DNA of 64,000 nucleotides from Aptenodytes patagonicus (taxonomy: Eukaryota; Chordata; Aves; Sphenisciformes; Spheniscidae), in contig NC_134959.1 of NCBI RefSeq assembly GCF_965638725.1, positions 14,805,417 through 14,869,416 on the forward strand, written 5' to 3'. The notes under the pieces are model-generated. The model made no database searches. It worked only from the letters and a program-made list of their open reading frames with translations, and had not been told where the DNA came from. Numbering within the stretch: position 1 is the first letter of the stretch; every line of letters starts with the position of its first letter. Of this stretch, positions 37,146 through 52,000 are shown piece by piece. The translations under genes and the position numbers were made by a program.

Positions 37146-40100
37146 ATCCAACTGTGTCCAGCAGTGTGACTATTCCTGGAGTGAAGCAGATTAAGAAGCC
37201 AGCCTGGAAGAGATAACCTCAGCAGGAAACAGCCATTGACTGAGAAATGAGACATGTTTTTCAAATTTATACTTAAAATAATAAAGAAATTGTGGCCACA
37301 TATAAATAAATACTAACAGGCGTTGTCCTCCAAGTCACTCAATGTGAGGAAAAAGAGTAGCCAGGACAGAAATTCACTAATAAGTCATACACTATGTCAC
37401 ACACAGCTTCTTCAGCTATGAGATGGAGGCTATGTCTGTGCTGCACGTGACACTGCATTGCTGAGACACCCAATGCAGGTTGGTAGTTGATTACTGGAAG
37501 CTGCGTAGAAGTGAAAGAATGGAGCTCTATAGCTAAAGAAGTCCATCACCATACCTAGACTGCTTTTCACCTTATGTGCTTGCGGTACAGACATGCACAC
37601 AGTCACCTTTTTTTTTTCTTCTCTTCTTTTCCCCAGATCAGATCCTTTATTATTGAGTGTTCCATGCAGGTTAGAAACAAGCAGCACCAGAAGCAACACT
37701 TGTTTTTTAAGTGGGATACTGATCTCATTGGCTTATCTGGGGATAGAAGCAGATCCTTCAAAACATGAATGTTTTGCTGGAACCAAAACAGATGGGAGAC
37801 ACACAGACTACTGAAGTAGCAGCTGGAAAAGGCAGCTGGTTCATTTAAAGTAGGCAACAGCTCTGCTTGTTTTTAGGGAGTCTTGTTAGCAAACTGGAAC
37901 TGGAATGGAGACTGCTCAGGGTTTGGTGATGAATGTGCTATTCTGCTGCCTCTGCAGCTGAGAAGAGCACAGGCTGTTCAGGGAGCATCTCTCCTCACAC
38001 TAGCTTAGGAGCAAAGTTTGTGCAAGATTTTTAATAAGAAAATGAAGCTGCTATTAACATATCAAATGACGAGAGCAAATTAAAAGCAAAGCCTATGGCC
38101 ATAGGGAACAAAACAACCCTTATTTTTCTTAGTTTCATGTCACAGCTGACTAAGTGGAAAAATATTTTAAGATGACACCCTCTGGTTGGTTTTATTACCA
38201 CTGACCTCCTGATTGCCAAGAATCCCAGCCATTGTGCATCTCTGCTTCTATGAAAAATTCTCATGCAGACACAACCTTTGCATGATGACTAAAGAAGAGA
38301 ATCCTAGGAGAAAAAAACAAAGCAAAACAAAAGGTGCCGAACAGCCACACAGACAGCTTCCACAGATGTTGATGTATTTCATAGGAAGGCGATGAGAGCT
38401 TTTTCTTATGCAGTTGATTCTGCTTATCTTATAATCTCTTACTGTTTAAGCATTCCTCTTAAGGCTGAACTCAGAAAGGTGGTCCACAGCCTGAACAGAT
38501 TCATCAGAGCTTGACTGTAACTGTAAGGAGCCCTTGAAAACCTACCCAGATGATGAAGAGAATCTAACACAGGAAAAATTGCCAATAATAACTATTATTA
38601 ACAATTGCAATATCATTCGTCATTTACCATAGTGTCACCTCTCAAAAAAACCAGCATGATCTTAATCATGATCAGTGTAGGGGCAAAAATCTTTGAGTAT
38701 TTTTTCTCAGGTTAGGTCCTCACTGAATTCACTGGTGAAAAGGTCACTAGTAAAATAGAACAGACAAGGGCAACTGGAAATTGGTGGTGGAATACTTAAA
38801 AATAGCATATTCTAATAGACAACTGGGGAGAGAAAAGGAGAACATTTTAAGTAGAGAGAGAATTGTTATAACCTTTTCACCTTGAAATTTTCCAAAAAAT
38901 TGTTCACCCTGTCCATGGAATAAATAAGGCTATTGCTGTGTCAGACAAATGCTTCTGAAGGGATATCTGATGGAAGAAAACCCATTAATCTCTATGATGA
39001 CATGACAAGTTCATCACATTGCTAGAAGTGCAGCACCTGTATTTCCACTCCATTTCAATTTTATTCTTTGTACAAATAATAAAAGCTGAACTTATCATCA
39101 AAGGAGAGTAGTAATACTTTCTTCAATCTACCATAAAAGCTAGTTTTCTTACATTGCTATAAGAAAAAATTATAGAAGCAGAGAAAACAAGGCAGATACC
39201 TGAAAAAAATCAAGATTCACATTATCTTCAGCGTTAAATTATCCCTCCAGACCTAGACTGTATTTAAGTATAAATTCAGCACAGCATGGGTGCATGGCTG
39301 ATTGTTATTTAACTCCATTATCCCATGTAAATCAATGTATACCTAAAGTATTTTGTCAAAGAGGCTCTAAACAATTTATTGAAGTGGGACCTGAGTATGA
39401 CTACAGGAAGTCCAGATAGGCTTCCACCCTAAATATTTCAATATGAGATCACCTAGATTTTGAAGAGAAACAAGGTATAAAAAATGTCATCCTATTACTC
39501 AAGGGATGTCTCTGCAAATAAAAAAAGTTTATAATGTCAGGAATTAATTCAGGTTTTTTTGAACAGAAGTGCAGGTGAGGTCATCCTGAATGTGGAACAC
39601 AGGGAAAAAAATTTAAAAACTGGGAAAAGAATGGAGAGCAAGAGGAAAAAGGGCTTGCTACGTTTTTATTAGTGTCATGAGCAACATTCACATCTTTACC
39701 AACAAAATGTACTCTTCTTCAGAGTGTACAATTGTGCTATCCCTGTATGTGGCCAACACTTCATCTTTCATGCTTGCGTTACCAGATGCTGCATTTATGT
39801 GGATGTGCCCATTATTTGTGTCACAGCAAGCTCCAGAACTTGTCATATCAGTGCACTGGCCACCTAATGTGAACAACTGTGGATTTTAACCTTCTTCATA
39901 ATGAAGAATTCAGTAGTTTCTAATCATACTGAACTGGTAAGATTTGTTCAGAATTTTGGTAAGTTTTTTCTATGTAATTTCAAACAATGGTTTAACTGTG
40001 GTAGGGTAATTTAGGAAAAACTATAAGGCAGATATGTCTCCATTTCTCTGCTACTATAAATTGCACATTTCAAGTGTCCCATCATTTTTCTGGTGGTTTG

Positions 40101-43100
40101 TTTTGTCTAGGAAATATTTATATAGCTACAGAAATGTAAACAGAACAATAAAATACCTTACCTGCTTGATTTCTATTTATTTTGCCCTTAACTTAAAATG
40201 AGGTTGAATACTGGACTAAGTGTGAATGGTATCTTAAGAGACCTTATAACACGCAGCAGAGAAAGCTAAGTGCAGGAGTTTGATCTATGACTAAATTAGA
40301 TGCAAATGAGTTTCCCATTATTTAATATACCTAGTAATACCAGTGAGCTATCGCACTTCTTGTTCCTAGTCATCGTGAACCTTATCAAGACAGGTCACGC
40401 TTTGAAAAGAAAAATCAATATAGATTTGACTTTTATATAGCTCTGGATACAAAAACAGCCAAAAGAAAACCAGCCTTGCAACAACCAGGACCCTGAGATT
40501 ATATACCCAGGCAAATCAAAATCCTTGCTCCTCATTTGCAGACTAGGACTTCAAGCCTACATTTGGATGTGCACAGACAAGTTCCCGTTCCTACTCAGAG
40601 CCTGCTACATCAGGGGGACTATCTGTCCAACATAATAGCACGAAATCTGTGGGACATTATCCCCCAGTCTCCTGAAAGGCATTTCCTCGTTCCCCCAGTT
40701 ATACTTAGGCCTAGTGCGTTTTCACCTTCTCCTCTGCTCTTCAGATTCCTTCCAGCTACCAGAGAGACTGGCAGCGCCCCTCTTCCTGGTAAAGAGCACT
40801 AGTGATGGCAACAGTCAGGGCCTATCCTGCTTTGACTGAAGGCCATATTATCTCCCAGGAATATATACCTTACAGTACAAATAGCTGAGAAGATGCCTAT
40901 CAAGTTTAAAGACCACAAATCTGCACTGCACCGAGATATGAAACTCACAGATGACTGCTGCAAACCACAGATTAATTTGTTGTCCCCTGTTAAGACAGGA
41001 GGTCGTTAAGCTTCTAATTACCACCATGGCCATGCACCAGTCACTTCAAGTTCTTAACAAATTACAGCAGATGACAATACAATATAGGCAACAAAAAACA
41101 CAGTGTAAATCTCTGATCATCAGGCATCTTGGTCCATCTGAAAGTCAGACTGTGGTTTTCTAAAGACTTGAACATAGAACCAGAGAGAAGACTTAAAATC
41201 CGAGCACTTTTTTCCTCCAGCTAGATGTATCCACTTCTAAATTACATTCTTTCTCTTCTCCACTCTGGTATGCCATATCCTGACCCATCTGGGATATTAC
41301 CTGACCACTCTAAGTGCCATTGTCTAACTGCACTCCCCAGTATCTTGGAAGAACCATCAATGGAATGGCATGCCCCAGGGGTTGGCCTAGGAAAACAGTA
41401 CTGCAAAGGGCTCAGGTCATGGAATAGTCCCTCCAGATTTCATAGGTAACCATAATGTATATGCCAGAACAATGACTGTGCATAATACCCTATGAAATTT
41501 GCTCTTTTAGCTACACACAAGCTGCCAGGAGAGGAAGCAACACTTTCAAACTCTGGTTGCTAAATTCCCAGTTTTGAATTTTCATTGCCAAGTAATTTGT
41601 GTTGCCTGGATTGTACATCACTGAGGGGCAGCCTGAAGAAATGTTGCATCCCCACTGTGCCTAATTAGCAAGGCAACACTTGAACTTTGTTTGGCTCAGA
41701 TGTGACTGAAAAGGATGGAGTTTAAGGAGATAAGAACCCAAAGGATATGTTCGTATCTTAGTTTTATGGCTTTTATTTTCCCAAGAACATGCGCTCAGCT
41801 TTTAGTTATCCATTCAACTTCAGAAGCTTATCTCAATAGGCAAAATGGAAGCAGTGCTATTTCAACCACGTAATTTTGTCTGAGGATATTAAAGCAGATG
41901 TCCACTACGTTGGCATAATTATGTAAATTGTCCAGGAAACAGGAAATATAGGACTACATTGCCAATGAGACATTCATTCTATTAATACTCAAGACCTCAT
42001 TCTGCAGAAGTTGCTTAAGTGCACACAGTACCTAAATTAAAAAAAAAAAATCTTATTTTTAATCTTATTTTTAAAAGATAAAAACTTACTAAATGTATGG
42101 ACAGGTAAATAATATATGTGTTCATTCCAAAGAATTTACTCTGTTTCCCATAAGCATGCTTTTCCATTTTATTACACTGGAATTATGTTATTAACCTACT
42201 ACAATCTAGTAGGTAAAGATTTTAGTGCATTGTCAGGGAGCTGTTTCTTACACTAAGAGTTATTAAGGATTATTTGTATCCTGTTCTAGAGGAGTTAAGC
42301 TCCAAAATTTAGTACAGCAGATTTCTCATCATCCTTCTTACAAGCAAGATTAAAAATTAAATTTGATGAATCTACACCATGTCAATAGTCCCATCAGCTA
42401 GACATGGATGAATGAGTATTCACAGTAACTTCAGGCATCTAATTGAAATTCCAGTGTTCAAAGCCTAGGTCACTGTATAGGCCTTTGGGAAGCACAGACC
42501 CCAAACGTTGGTGTCTTGATTAACCTTGGGAGGCACCTAATTTATAAACTCAGTCAGCAGAATTTAGTAATTTACAGCAATGACCCTGCAGAGCAACAAA
42601 TGAAAAGACAAATGTAATTCGCTTACAATTTGGACTGGGATATGAAGCTGTGTGAAGAAAACAGAAGATTCTCATAGATTTCTATAAATCCTAGATCACT
42701 TTCTTCTTCTGACCATCTCTTAAATATTTAACGATCAGCACCAGACAAATATTCCACTCAAATCTGGATTTTGACTCTCACAAGCTGCATACACAGGTTG
42801 TTGTGATGATGATTTGAAGGCTATGAATATGCAGAGCAATGTCACAAGCTGTTTTTTATGAGTCAGACATAATAAATGCATGCACATTGAAAGGTCAATC
42901 CTGAATTTCTTGGTTGAAAGGTCAAAACTTTTGTGAAAGGCTTAGGGAAAAAAAAGAATTTTAGGGTTTTTTTTATAAACAGGATGAGGTCACTTGGCGC
43001 ATGGAAGGAAGTATAAATGAAATCAAGAGTTAAAACAAAATGTTAATATTAACAGCTGAAGGAAGATAAAAGGTAATGGAATTCCCATTTTTGAATTGGC

Positions 43101-44385
43101 ACTGAAGACTGGTTCAATGATTATAAAATTCAGTGCAAATCTAAGAACAAGATAATCCCCCCCGACAATAATTACCAGGTCCTGGTATTAGGAAGAAAAG
43201 GACATTTTTATTATTACAGATGCGTGTAGCAGAAATGTTACTACTCATTAAAGTCTCCTATTATTCTGCTGTCAGTTACCCTCTGTTAAGGAAGTCTTCA
43301 TGATTTGACAACTTGTTCTTTAATTGTCACCCCATGCTAGCCTCTAGTTCACAGCCACATTGTGAGCTGAGTTTTCATATATTATACATATTATGTACTG
43401 AGTTTTCCAAGCTTTCACCTTTGATATGATCTTTATCTTTCTAAATGACATTCTCCTACACAGCCAGCACATGGCTTCAGAGAATGCTTTGTGGAGTGAT
43501 AAATTACACTCTGTGTTCTTTTGACAATGGAAGAGTATCCTTATGATCAAGCATTTCTTTGGTTTATAATCCTGAAGTTTGCAAGTTTCCTGTGACAGAC
43601 ATGTCAACTCTAACATTTGGCATTAAGAGGTCTTTAATGCTAATTATCCTGCCATTCCTCAACTCTCTCTCAAGTGTAGTTTTTAAGATTCCATAGATAC
43701 CAGCTGTGTAGTTCTGTTTATTTTTTCCCCTTCAGAAAATTATATGATATTTATTCCCTCAAGAAGAGACTGCTTATACCTAGAAACCTGTACAACTACA
43801 TTTCTGTGTTGTAATGCCGCTTATGCACTGTAATGCCTCTTAGATGCTAGGGTCCCTGTGTGATATTCACACCACTTAAGTTAGGTGCTTCGGTTGTTAT
43901 ATTCTGTGTGTGGCATTTTAAGAAAAGATTCACGAACATTCAGCACACTAAGAGGGAAGCCACAGAAGCTAGCCAAAAGGAAACACTGAAAGAAACATAT
44001 TTTAATTACTTCTTTTCTCAATTTTAGACAGCAAATTCTTGTTTACACGGAGTCATGTATATGCTGGAATTCTACAACTATAGCATTCTCTTTGGAAAAA
44101 AAAATGGGCAGGGGTTATACTTCAAAAAACAAAGCACATGTCCAAATAAGCGGGTTGCAATGCACATTCCCCTCTTCCCCCACTCTTCCTGCAGTAGCTG
44201 TCATTAGAGCACTTCTCTAGTGATGTCACAGGATACTTGCTCGCTGCTCTCTTCCCCGCACTGTCTTCTACAGAGCTATTAGCCACTCTGATAAGCAAAG
44301 CTGCTTCTCTTTTTAGTGGTTAAGAATGACATTGTTTTCCAAAGCTGAAAGTATGAACTGAATGCCTGATTCCATTAATATTTCC

Positions 44386-44525
44386 ATAATAATAATAATA
44401 ATAGAAGAAAAAAGAGAAGAAGAAAGAAGAAAGAAGAAAGAAGAAAGAAGAAAGAAGAAAGAAGAAAGAAGAAAGAAGAAAGAAGAAAGAAGAAAGAAGA
44501 AAGAAGAAAGAAGAAAGAAGAAGAA
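44386..44525 (+). repeat. (AAT)n then polypurine 7-base tandem repeat
   Basis: An (AAT)5-6 run passes into an uninterrupted all-purine tract at 44403-44525. Most of that tract is about 15 copies of the 7-base unit GAAAGAA. Because 7 is not a multiple of 3, all three minus-strand frames encode the same cyclic Ser/Phe/Leu peptide, which creates false open frames. Confidence 0.97.
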
Positions 44526-47500
44526 TATACAAAGCAAGTGATGCAAGATTTTGTTTTATTTCTCATTATCCTACTCTGATTTGATTGGTAATAAATTAAT
44601 TTTTTTTCCCCAAGTCAAGTCTGTTTTGCCCATGACAGTAATTGGTGAATGATCCCTCCCTGTCCTTATCTTGACCCATGAGCTTTTCATTATTTTTTTC
44701 TCTCCCCTGTCCAGCTGAGGAAGGGGAGTAATAGGGCGGCTTGGTGGACACCTGGCATCCAGCCAGGGTCAACCCACCACAACTTACAACAATTTTGAAA
44801 TGAAAACTCCCTTTCAAATTGAAAAACTTAAACATTTCATTAAAAAATAATGCTCTCTAAACACAACATTCCAACATAGAAAACATTTCCCTACTTTTCT
44901 GGTCAAAACCGTATGTCAAATATTGACAAGACTCTGTCTGGACAAGTAAATTCTGCCCTTATCCCAACTGAATTTTTAATGAAATTCACATTTACCAAAA
45001 TAAATTCAGCCAACTGTGCCCAACACACAGATTTCCTGGTACGGGGAATCACTGAAAAAACAGATTCAGATTTGCTCATCTTTTTAACTATAACACACAG
45101 AACCAATGGTTTTAATGTCTGCTACGTTGAGCTTTAGATAGGAATGTGATATTTTGCTAGCACATAAATGAGCACAAAACTTCAAGCATATGAGGACTGT
45201 CAATGACTTATTTAAAAAGAAATAAATGTTTGTTGGGTTTTGGGCTGCTTTTTGTAAAAAATTATTAAAGGCTATCATTTCCTCTTAATGTTCCATAATT
45301 GGTTATTTAAATCCCACTGACACTAATGGGAACAGCCTGCTTAATCACTGCATGCAAAGATGAATATATCTGAACATGTGGTGGGTGGAAGCTGCCTTGC
45401 CTATGGAGTTTAACTATAAACAGAAAAAGGATACGAAATCTATTGTTCTGCTGACATTGTTCTACGAATCGAACAATGTGAATTTTTAAAGCTTTTGTTT
45501 CTAGAATATATTTTCAAAAGAAGACTTTTAAGTACCCTGTCCCATGCAAGACTATTGAGACACACAAAATCTGAGTGATTTTCTATGACCCCAAGTTTAC
45601 AAGTTTATGGCAGAACCAAGAACAGAACACAGGTTTCTGCCTCCTACTTCTGTGCTGCAATGTTCCCTCTGCAATTAGTTAAAACTGATCCTGCGTTTTT
45701 CAGCAAAATGCACAATTGGGGGCTGACTCAAGTACGCTGAAGTCAATGGAATTCTATTTAGTTCAGTGGCTTTTGGACCACTTCGTATGTATTGCATGTA
45801 GCTACGTCTCTTTCATAAATTGTTGATTCACAGCTACAAAGACTGCCTACATACATGCCATTGGGGGAGACATACTGTGTGCATACTGCTGAGCGTTTTA
45901 TTTCTCTTTGTAGTGATCCTAACCAGGAGACCATTATATATTGAGGAGTTAGTGATCCACGATAGAGTTACCCTGAGCAGGCCCAAACCTGAGCTGTGCT
46001 GTGGGAACAGCTTCACCTTCAGGCCTGCGTTGGGCCGCACAATTTCCTTGGTCACAGGATAACCTCAGCCGGCTCATTCTGACAGAGGAGCCCGCAGGCA
46101 GCTCCCGCTTGGCACTGGCAATTACGCTACCTGTGTGCCTCATCTTCATCTAAAAGTGCAGCAAGAACTTCTTATGTGAACTTCCTTTTTGTTTGACAGT
46201 AGAAATTATGAATAGAATCCTTTTCTTGTAAGAAAATCATATAATAGCTCTGATGATCCAAACAGAGGAGCTTCTCTTCGTGGACGGGATCTGCACAGCG
46301 TGCCGTGGGAAAATCCATCCAGGGTCTGTCCGATGCTGTACAAACATGGGGTTTCCAGCATCTCTTAAGATTTATTATCTATATTCCTCTTTTTATTCTA
46401 GCTTATTAAAACAACTGTTTTATTAAGCCAATTGTTGTTGGGTCTTTCTTATGGAGATCCAGAAAGAACTCTGCTGTTTCTCTCTTTCTCATCTCACAAA
46501 ATGTAACAATAGGAAATCTTGGGGTTTGGTGTCGATAATTTGAACTAGTAACCTACTTCATTTCCCTGCAAATGTTGTACAAGTTGTACAACTAGTAACC
46601 TGATTTACAGTGTCATTTCTTGCAAAGACTTTGACCACCATTTTGCATCAAGGACTTTCACTTAAGCTTTTCCAGTGATCATAGAGATAATATGATCTGC
46701 TCAAATTGCTTGTGCAGTCCTAGAAATCTCTGCCACAGGTTTCTATTTCTTGCTGTGTTGCCAAACTATTGCTTATGCTTTAACTTATTTCTGCCTTAAA
46801 TGATTTTTTCCACTGAAAAATAAGTATACCATAACAACCATGTCTTAAACTAATGATACAAAAGGTTAAACCCTTAACTGAAGTTCTACAGACTAGCAAT
46901 AATCTCCTGGCAAACATAATATTGAGGATAAATCACTGTCCCAACTCAATTCACAATAGAATGGGCGTATAAAGGGGTAGTATCACAAAGATGCTGTATC
47001 TCAGATAAAATATTCACAATTCACACCTCTAACACAAGCATTTTCACAATGACCCATTCTCCATATGCTTATCTACTTCTGCCTCTTTAAAGATCTCAGT
47101 TCCTTTTTTCTAATTTTGGTTCTTTTTATTTAATTATTTTACCTTTTCCCCAATTGGCTTTTTCTTGGTTTTGATCTGTTATATTTGAGATATGTCTGAC
47201 CTAACATGAAAGAATCTTTAAAGTGTCCTGTCTAGTTGTGGTTTTTTATTTTTTTCTTTTTTCCAAGTTAATTTGTCAATTATCATGTAATAAGTCATGG
47301 CAATTATATAGTTTCATTAAATGTGTTGTTTTTTCTTACACAAATACACTTCTTCATTTCACCTTTTCTTCTTATTGAGGAGAAGCCTCAGGAGCAAATT
47401 AAATGGGGAAGCCCAGTCATAAGTTGATTCTGACAGGATTAGGTCTGTACAGTCCTCAACCCCGTGCTGTTGAAAGTGAGTTGGTGTAATGAATTCACAT

Positions 47501-47839
47501 ACTTGCAGACAGAAACACAGCTTCTTCATTTTGTCAGAAATACACCTACCTCGCCATCATGAAACATCCTTGGGAATCAGTGTGGGATGGTCTGCTGTCA
47601 AAGTGGGCACTGAAAGACTGTTTTCATTTGTGTTACCTTGTTTCTGCTGTTGGATGTCTTCTTCTCAGCAGTCTGTTATATTCTGTGCTTCCTGCTCATG
47701 AAGTCAATAGCAGGCAGCGTCTTTCTTTTCCTTATCCAAATTCATCTTTTGTGATCCTCTGAAATTCTAACTCATTGTTTCAAAGACAAAGTGCAAACAA
47801 GCTAATCCTGGTGAGGGTTCACCAAAGTACAGCAATATG

Positions 47840-48215
47840 AAAAGGAAGATGCTAAGGGGTATCTAATGACATTCTTCTGCTACCTAAGGACTAATTACAG
47901 AGTCACGTTGTTCTCGGGGTTGTACTGCAAAAGGACAAGAGGCAAGTTTATTTTATAATCCAGTTGTACACACTAGCTGCAGCAAGGAAAATTTGCATTA
48001 GATATAAGGGACTTTTTTTTACTGCAGAGGTGGTCAAGCACTGGAATGAGCCCAGACAGACTGCAGAATCTTCATCCTTGGAGCCATTCAAAACTCAGCT
48101 GGACAGGACCCATAGCAACTTGATCTAACTCCAAAATTGACCCTGTTTTGTGGTCCATAGACCAGATGACCTCCAGAGGTCTCTTCCAACATAAATAATT
48201 CTGTGATATTGTTTG
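47840..48215 (+). mobile_element. CR1 LINE 3' end
   Basis: Landmarks in CR1 order: GGACAAGAGGCAAGTTTA, GCAGAGGTGGTCAAGCACTG, TTCATCCTTGGAGCCATTCA, AACTCAGCTGGACAGGACCC, GATGACCTCCAGAGGTCTCT and the terminal ATTCTGTGATATTG. The last block matches the conserved 3' end and short terminal repeat of CR1. The 5' part is truncated, as usual for CR1 insertions. It is moderately diverged. Confidence 0.88.
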
Positions 48216-48711
48216 TCTTCAATTTTCTGAGTTTTTCAATGTGCTATAATGTTTGGGTCCCTCAGCAATGGGCTAAATACATCCCTGTCAGTTCTGTAAA
48301 GAAGCACATAAACTTCACCAATCCAGGAAAAGTTCTGGATCCCTTCAGTAGCTTCTTTTAAAACTTGTGAAAACTAAAGCCCAAATAACCAACTGATTGC
48401 CTCCTGTCTGCAAGCTAAAAGTTTAAAAAATTAACTAGAAATGTCATGCTGCTATATCCCTTTAAGTCAAACTGCATTTACAAATCTAGTGACCAACTAC
48501 TTTTTTATATGGGTACATAAATGTTGCAGCATCACAGGTGACACTGAGAAAACTAGTGACAGCAAAACTGTATTACACACCAAATTCTCTACCAACAGTC
48601 TAACTGATATTGATATATCAGTAGGAGACTTTGCTCTTAGGTTTTTGTCATTCAGACTCTAAACACCTCTATGTGCCTCTAACAGACAAGATGCAGGACC
48701 ACTGCAGAGCT

Positions 48712-49015
48712 GTGGAATTATAGAAAATAAGGCTGGAAGGGAGTCTGGGAGACTATTTAACCCACTTCCCTCTCCAAGGCATGTTCAGTCATTTCTACAT
48801 CATTCTTAACAGATTTCTGCTGAAACTATTCTTTTGGATCTCTAATGATTGAGATTCCACAGTAGTTTCAGGCAGCCTATTTCAATGTTTCACTACCATT
48901 AGATTATTGTTTTCTTAATTTCCTCTGCTAATATTTAAGACTACTATTTCTGTCCTGTAAAATATGGACATGAAGAACAGTCATCTCTTCTTCTTCCCAG
49001 GAACCACTTTTTATT
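48712..49015 (-). mobile_element. Old CR1-type LINE 3' fragment, inverted
   Basis: Blocks such as GGCTGGAAGGGAGTCTGGGA, TGATTGAGATTCCACAGTAG and GGCAGCCTATTTCAATGTTT correspond to the reverse complement of an older CR1-clade 3' end. It sits about 500 bases from a plus-strand CR1 copy and is more diverged than it. Confidence 0.7.
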
Positions 49016-52000
49016 TAAAGACTACTAAGTATATCTTTGACCAATAAAGTTGGAGATGTCAAAATACAAAACGAGTCATACAGACTCATATACTTTACTA
49101 AACTGAGAAAGGCTTTGACAAAATTCTACAGTGTTCCAACTTTTCTCCAATCCAAAATGAAAATAAATCTTGAAAACACAAAATTTCATTCCAAATGGAC
49201 ATTCAAGTTCCTACCTACCCCTATTAAGTGTAGTGTAGCAAAAACACAATCCTAAATAATAAAATCCCCATGCAAGTCCAAAAATTATGCATAACTATTC
49301 CCTTGACCATCTAAATGCATAACAGAATGACGAGCTACACTTTGCATGCATGTCAACTCTGCTGTACTGTAAATTTTCAATATAACGCTAACCATGACAC
49401 AACTACAGTAAGAACCTAACAGATATATCCTGATAAAGAAACTCTGTAATATTCAAAGGTAGGAAGAAGACAAATAAGCCTAAATATAGTACAGCAGACA
49501 TTTGCTGAGTTTCTGCATAAAGTGAGAAAATAGGTATTGGAGAATGCATAAAAGTGAAGTTTGAAATAAAGGAAATTTGAGTTCCTCCCTTTTTCCTCTG
49601 TAAGAATTTATACCCCACTAATCACATGAGGAAACAAAAGGTATCTGCTAGCATCAGAACAATCTGAATCTGTCTTATTACAAAGCTTACGTGACAATAG
49701 CTGGGTCACTGATTAGTAACAATGATAAGCCATGCTCCCTAACACCACTAAATTCATCTTCTGCTGGCAACACATTCGTATTTGCTCGAAATTTCACATC
49801 CTGCCATTGAAGCAAATAGGCATTAACTTCTCAAAGAGGCATGGGCATTAAGTCACAGTGTTGGGGACTGCTAGTCCAGCTAAAAATGAAAAATGGACAG
49901 CCCTGAAGAAAAAACCCTAACTCGTTCTCAAAGCTGTAAAAACTACAACAGATACTGACACAGCTTCAACTACTACTGATACGGATAAAATGCAGGTTTA
50001 GAGATGCTGGGGAGAATATTCTGAATCTGTGCTTATTATCAGCTTGCCATGGAAATGCCTTCCTGGCTTGGGTCAGAGGGAGATGCAGAAAGCAGATATG
50101 CTCCCAGCTTATTCCTGGGGAATGCCATCTACTGGATGAAAAGAAGGTATTGAGCAAATGCATCCAAATGCCAGAAACACTGTTTTCCTAGGATTTCAGT
50201 ATCACTCTGGCTAGAAATATCGTTGCAGGTTAGCAAGATTGTATATATATGGACGTTATCAGTGCAAATGAAAAAGGTGACAGGCCAGGGGGAAAAGGAA
50301 CTTTTCCAAGGATTAAGGAAGAAGGAACTAAGAATGAGAAATAAGCCACAGTCTGGGAACCTCTGATTTTTGCAATGTCCTCATCACCAATACATTGTTA
50401 AAAGCTATTTTTTGGGAGTCTGTCCAGCTCTCACTGAGTGCAACCAAAAAACATTCAGTCCTCTGTAACGTACTTGCAGCCAAGAGACAAAATTGTGATG
50501 ACATCCTTTGATGCTGGCAACATAAGTGAAACTGCCTAAGTGAAATACTGATGCATCAAGTAGCCAGGATGGGAAGGATACTAATGCCAAATATGTTGCA
50601 TTGCTGAAGTGGTAATACAGGGTACTAGTAATAATAGGTGAAACTGCTGAACATATCCAGAAGAAGCAAAAGGAAATAAAACTATTTGTAGTGTCTATAA
50701 TATATTTCATTATGATGCTTCTCAATGCTAATACAATTTTGCTGTAACTTTGAGGCAATTGCCTATGGGACAACTATTTCTGGTACCTTATTGCAGTCTA
50801 ATTATCCAAGTCCATTAGTTAAATCATATTTCAAATCTCTCACCTATATTCATCAAAAGCACAAGTCTTACTTCTTGACAAATGGTTATTAAAACAATAA
50901 AGCCAAACATAGAGGAGATCTCAGGCTCATGGTATTTGGATGAATTCATATAGAGTGTGACATGGCAATCGTGACATCACCTGAAGCACAGAACACGGTG
51001 CAGAACCAAATCATCCTGGCCTGGCCCCTATTACCTCCCTGATACTGCATTCTTGTAAGCGCAACAGGATTCATTAAGCAGCAAATCACACTTGAAGGGG
51101 ATGGAAACCAGTTTATTGATGTCTGAACAGGTGACAATGCAGCTCATCAAGAACTGAGGGGTTAGCAGTCTGCTTTCTTTGTGCTATTAAGGAAGTAGTA
51201 CATCACCCTTAAGCTCTAGCCATGCCTTTACAAGTGCCTTAAAACCAGGCTGGGATAACTATAGCCAGCTGTTGGTACTGATGCCTACACCAAACCTTCC
51301 TATCCCACAAGCCTCATTATGCATAGGACTGAATTCTACTGAATTTTTCTCTAGTGAAGAAAAAAAATGCATCATCAGTAAATGGTAGGTAACACTGTAC
51401 TCTGAAGCAGATGCCTTTCCACTGGCACAGATCAAACAGGTGTTTTTTCTCTACATGGGCAGGAACAAGAATAATTATTTTAAAATATGAATTGCACCAT
51501 ATGCATGGAGACATCTACAGAACATTAAACAAAACAAAGGGAATCAGTATGCAAGCAAAACCCTGACTGGCAAACGGTATAAGGTTAATAGGAAATTATT
51601 ATAGCAGAATTTAGTTTTCCCCATTCAACTAGGATCAGCTCTGTCTGACAGCTGAATTTGATTTACTGGTTGATAAAGCCATGTATACATTCTCTCAGAC
51701 AATCTAAAAATCATTCCTTTTTTCCTGGCCAAGGAAGCTTTTTCTGTCAAATACCAATCACTCATAGCAAGAGAATAGTTGACAACAACCTATAAATAAT
51801 AAATGGGACTATTAGCAAGTAAGTATTTTGTCAGGAATTTGCAAAACTACTAGTGAATACTTTCCTTCATGTAAGTGAAGGTTCCAGCTATGGTATGCTT
51901 TCATATACTTCACTGAAATGTGCAACAATTGCTCTTCAGTTCACTAGGGAGCAAAGCTTAAGTAAAGCTTTGGTACCAGACAGCTTGTGGCATACCAAGA

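Larger units (their letters stand above)
33986..47839. other. Intergenic DNA, middle part
   Basis: AT-rich with no supportable gene. It contains three microsatellites, a short GA-rich tandem repeat and copy B of the dispersed repeat, listed separately. A locally GC- and CpG-richer patch at about 45950-46140 is noted among the findings. The rest shows nothing I can name. Confidence 0.6.

Noticed and set aside
44313-44566. Three overlapping minus-strand open frames encoding Ser/Phe/Leu repeats
   Set aside because: They are the 7-base polypurine microsatellite read in all three frames, not a protein gene.
50405-50773. 122-codon minus-strand open frame
   Set aside because: No domain, no promoter or poly(A) context, and low-complexity hydrophobic stretches expected in AT-rich DNA.
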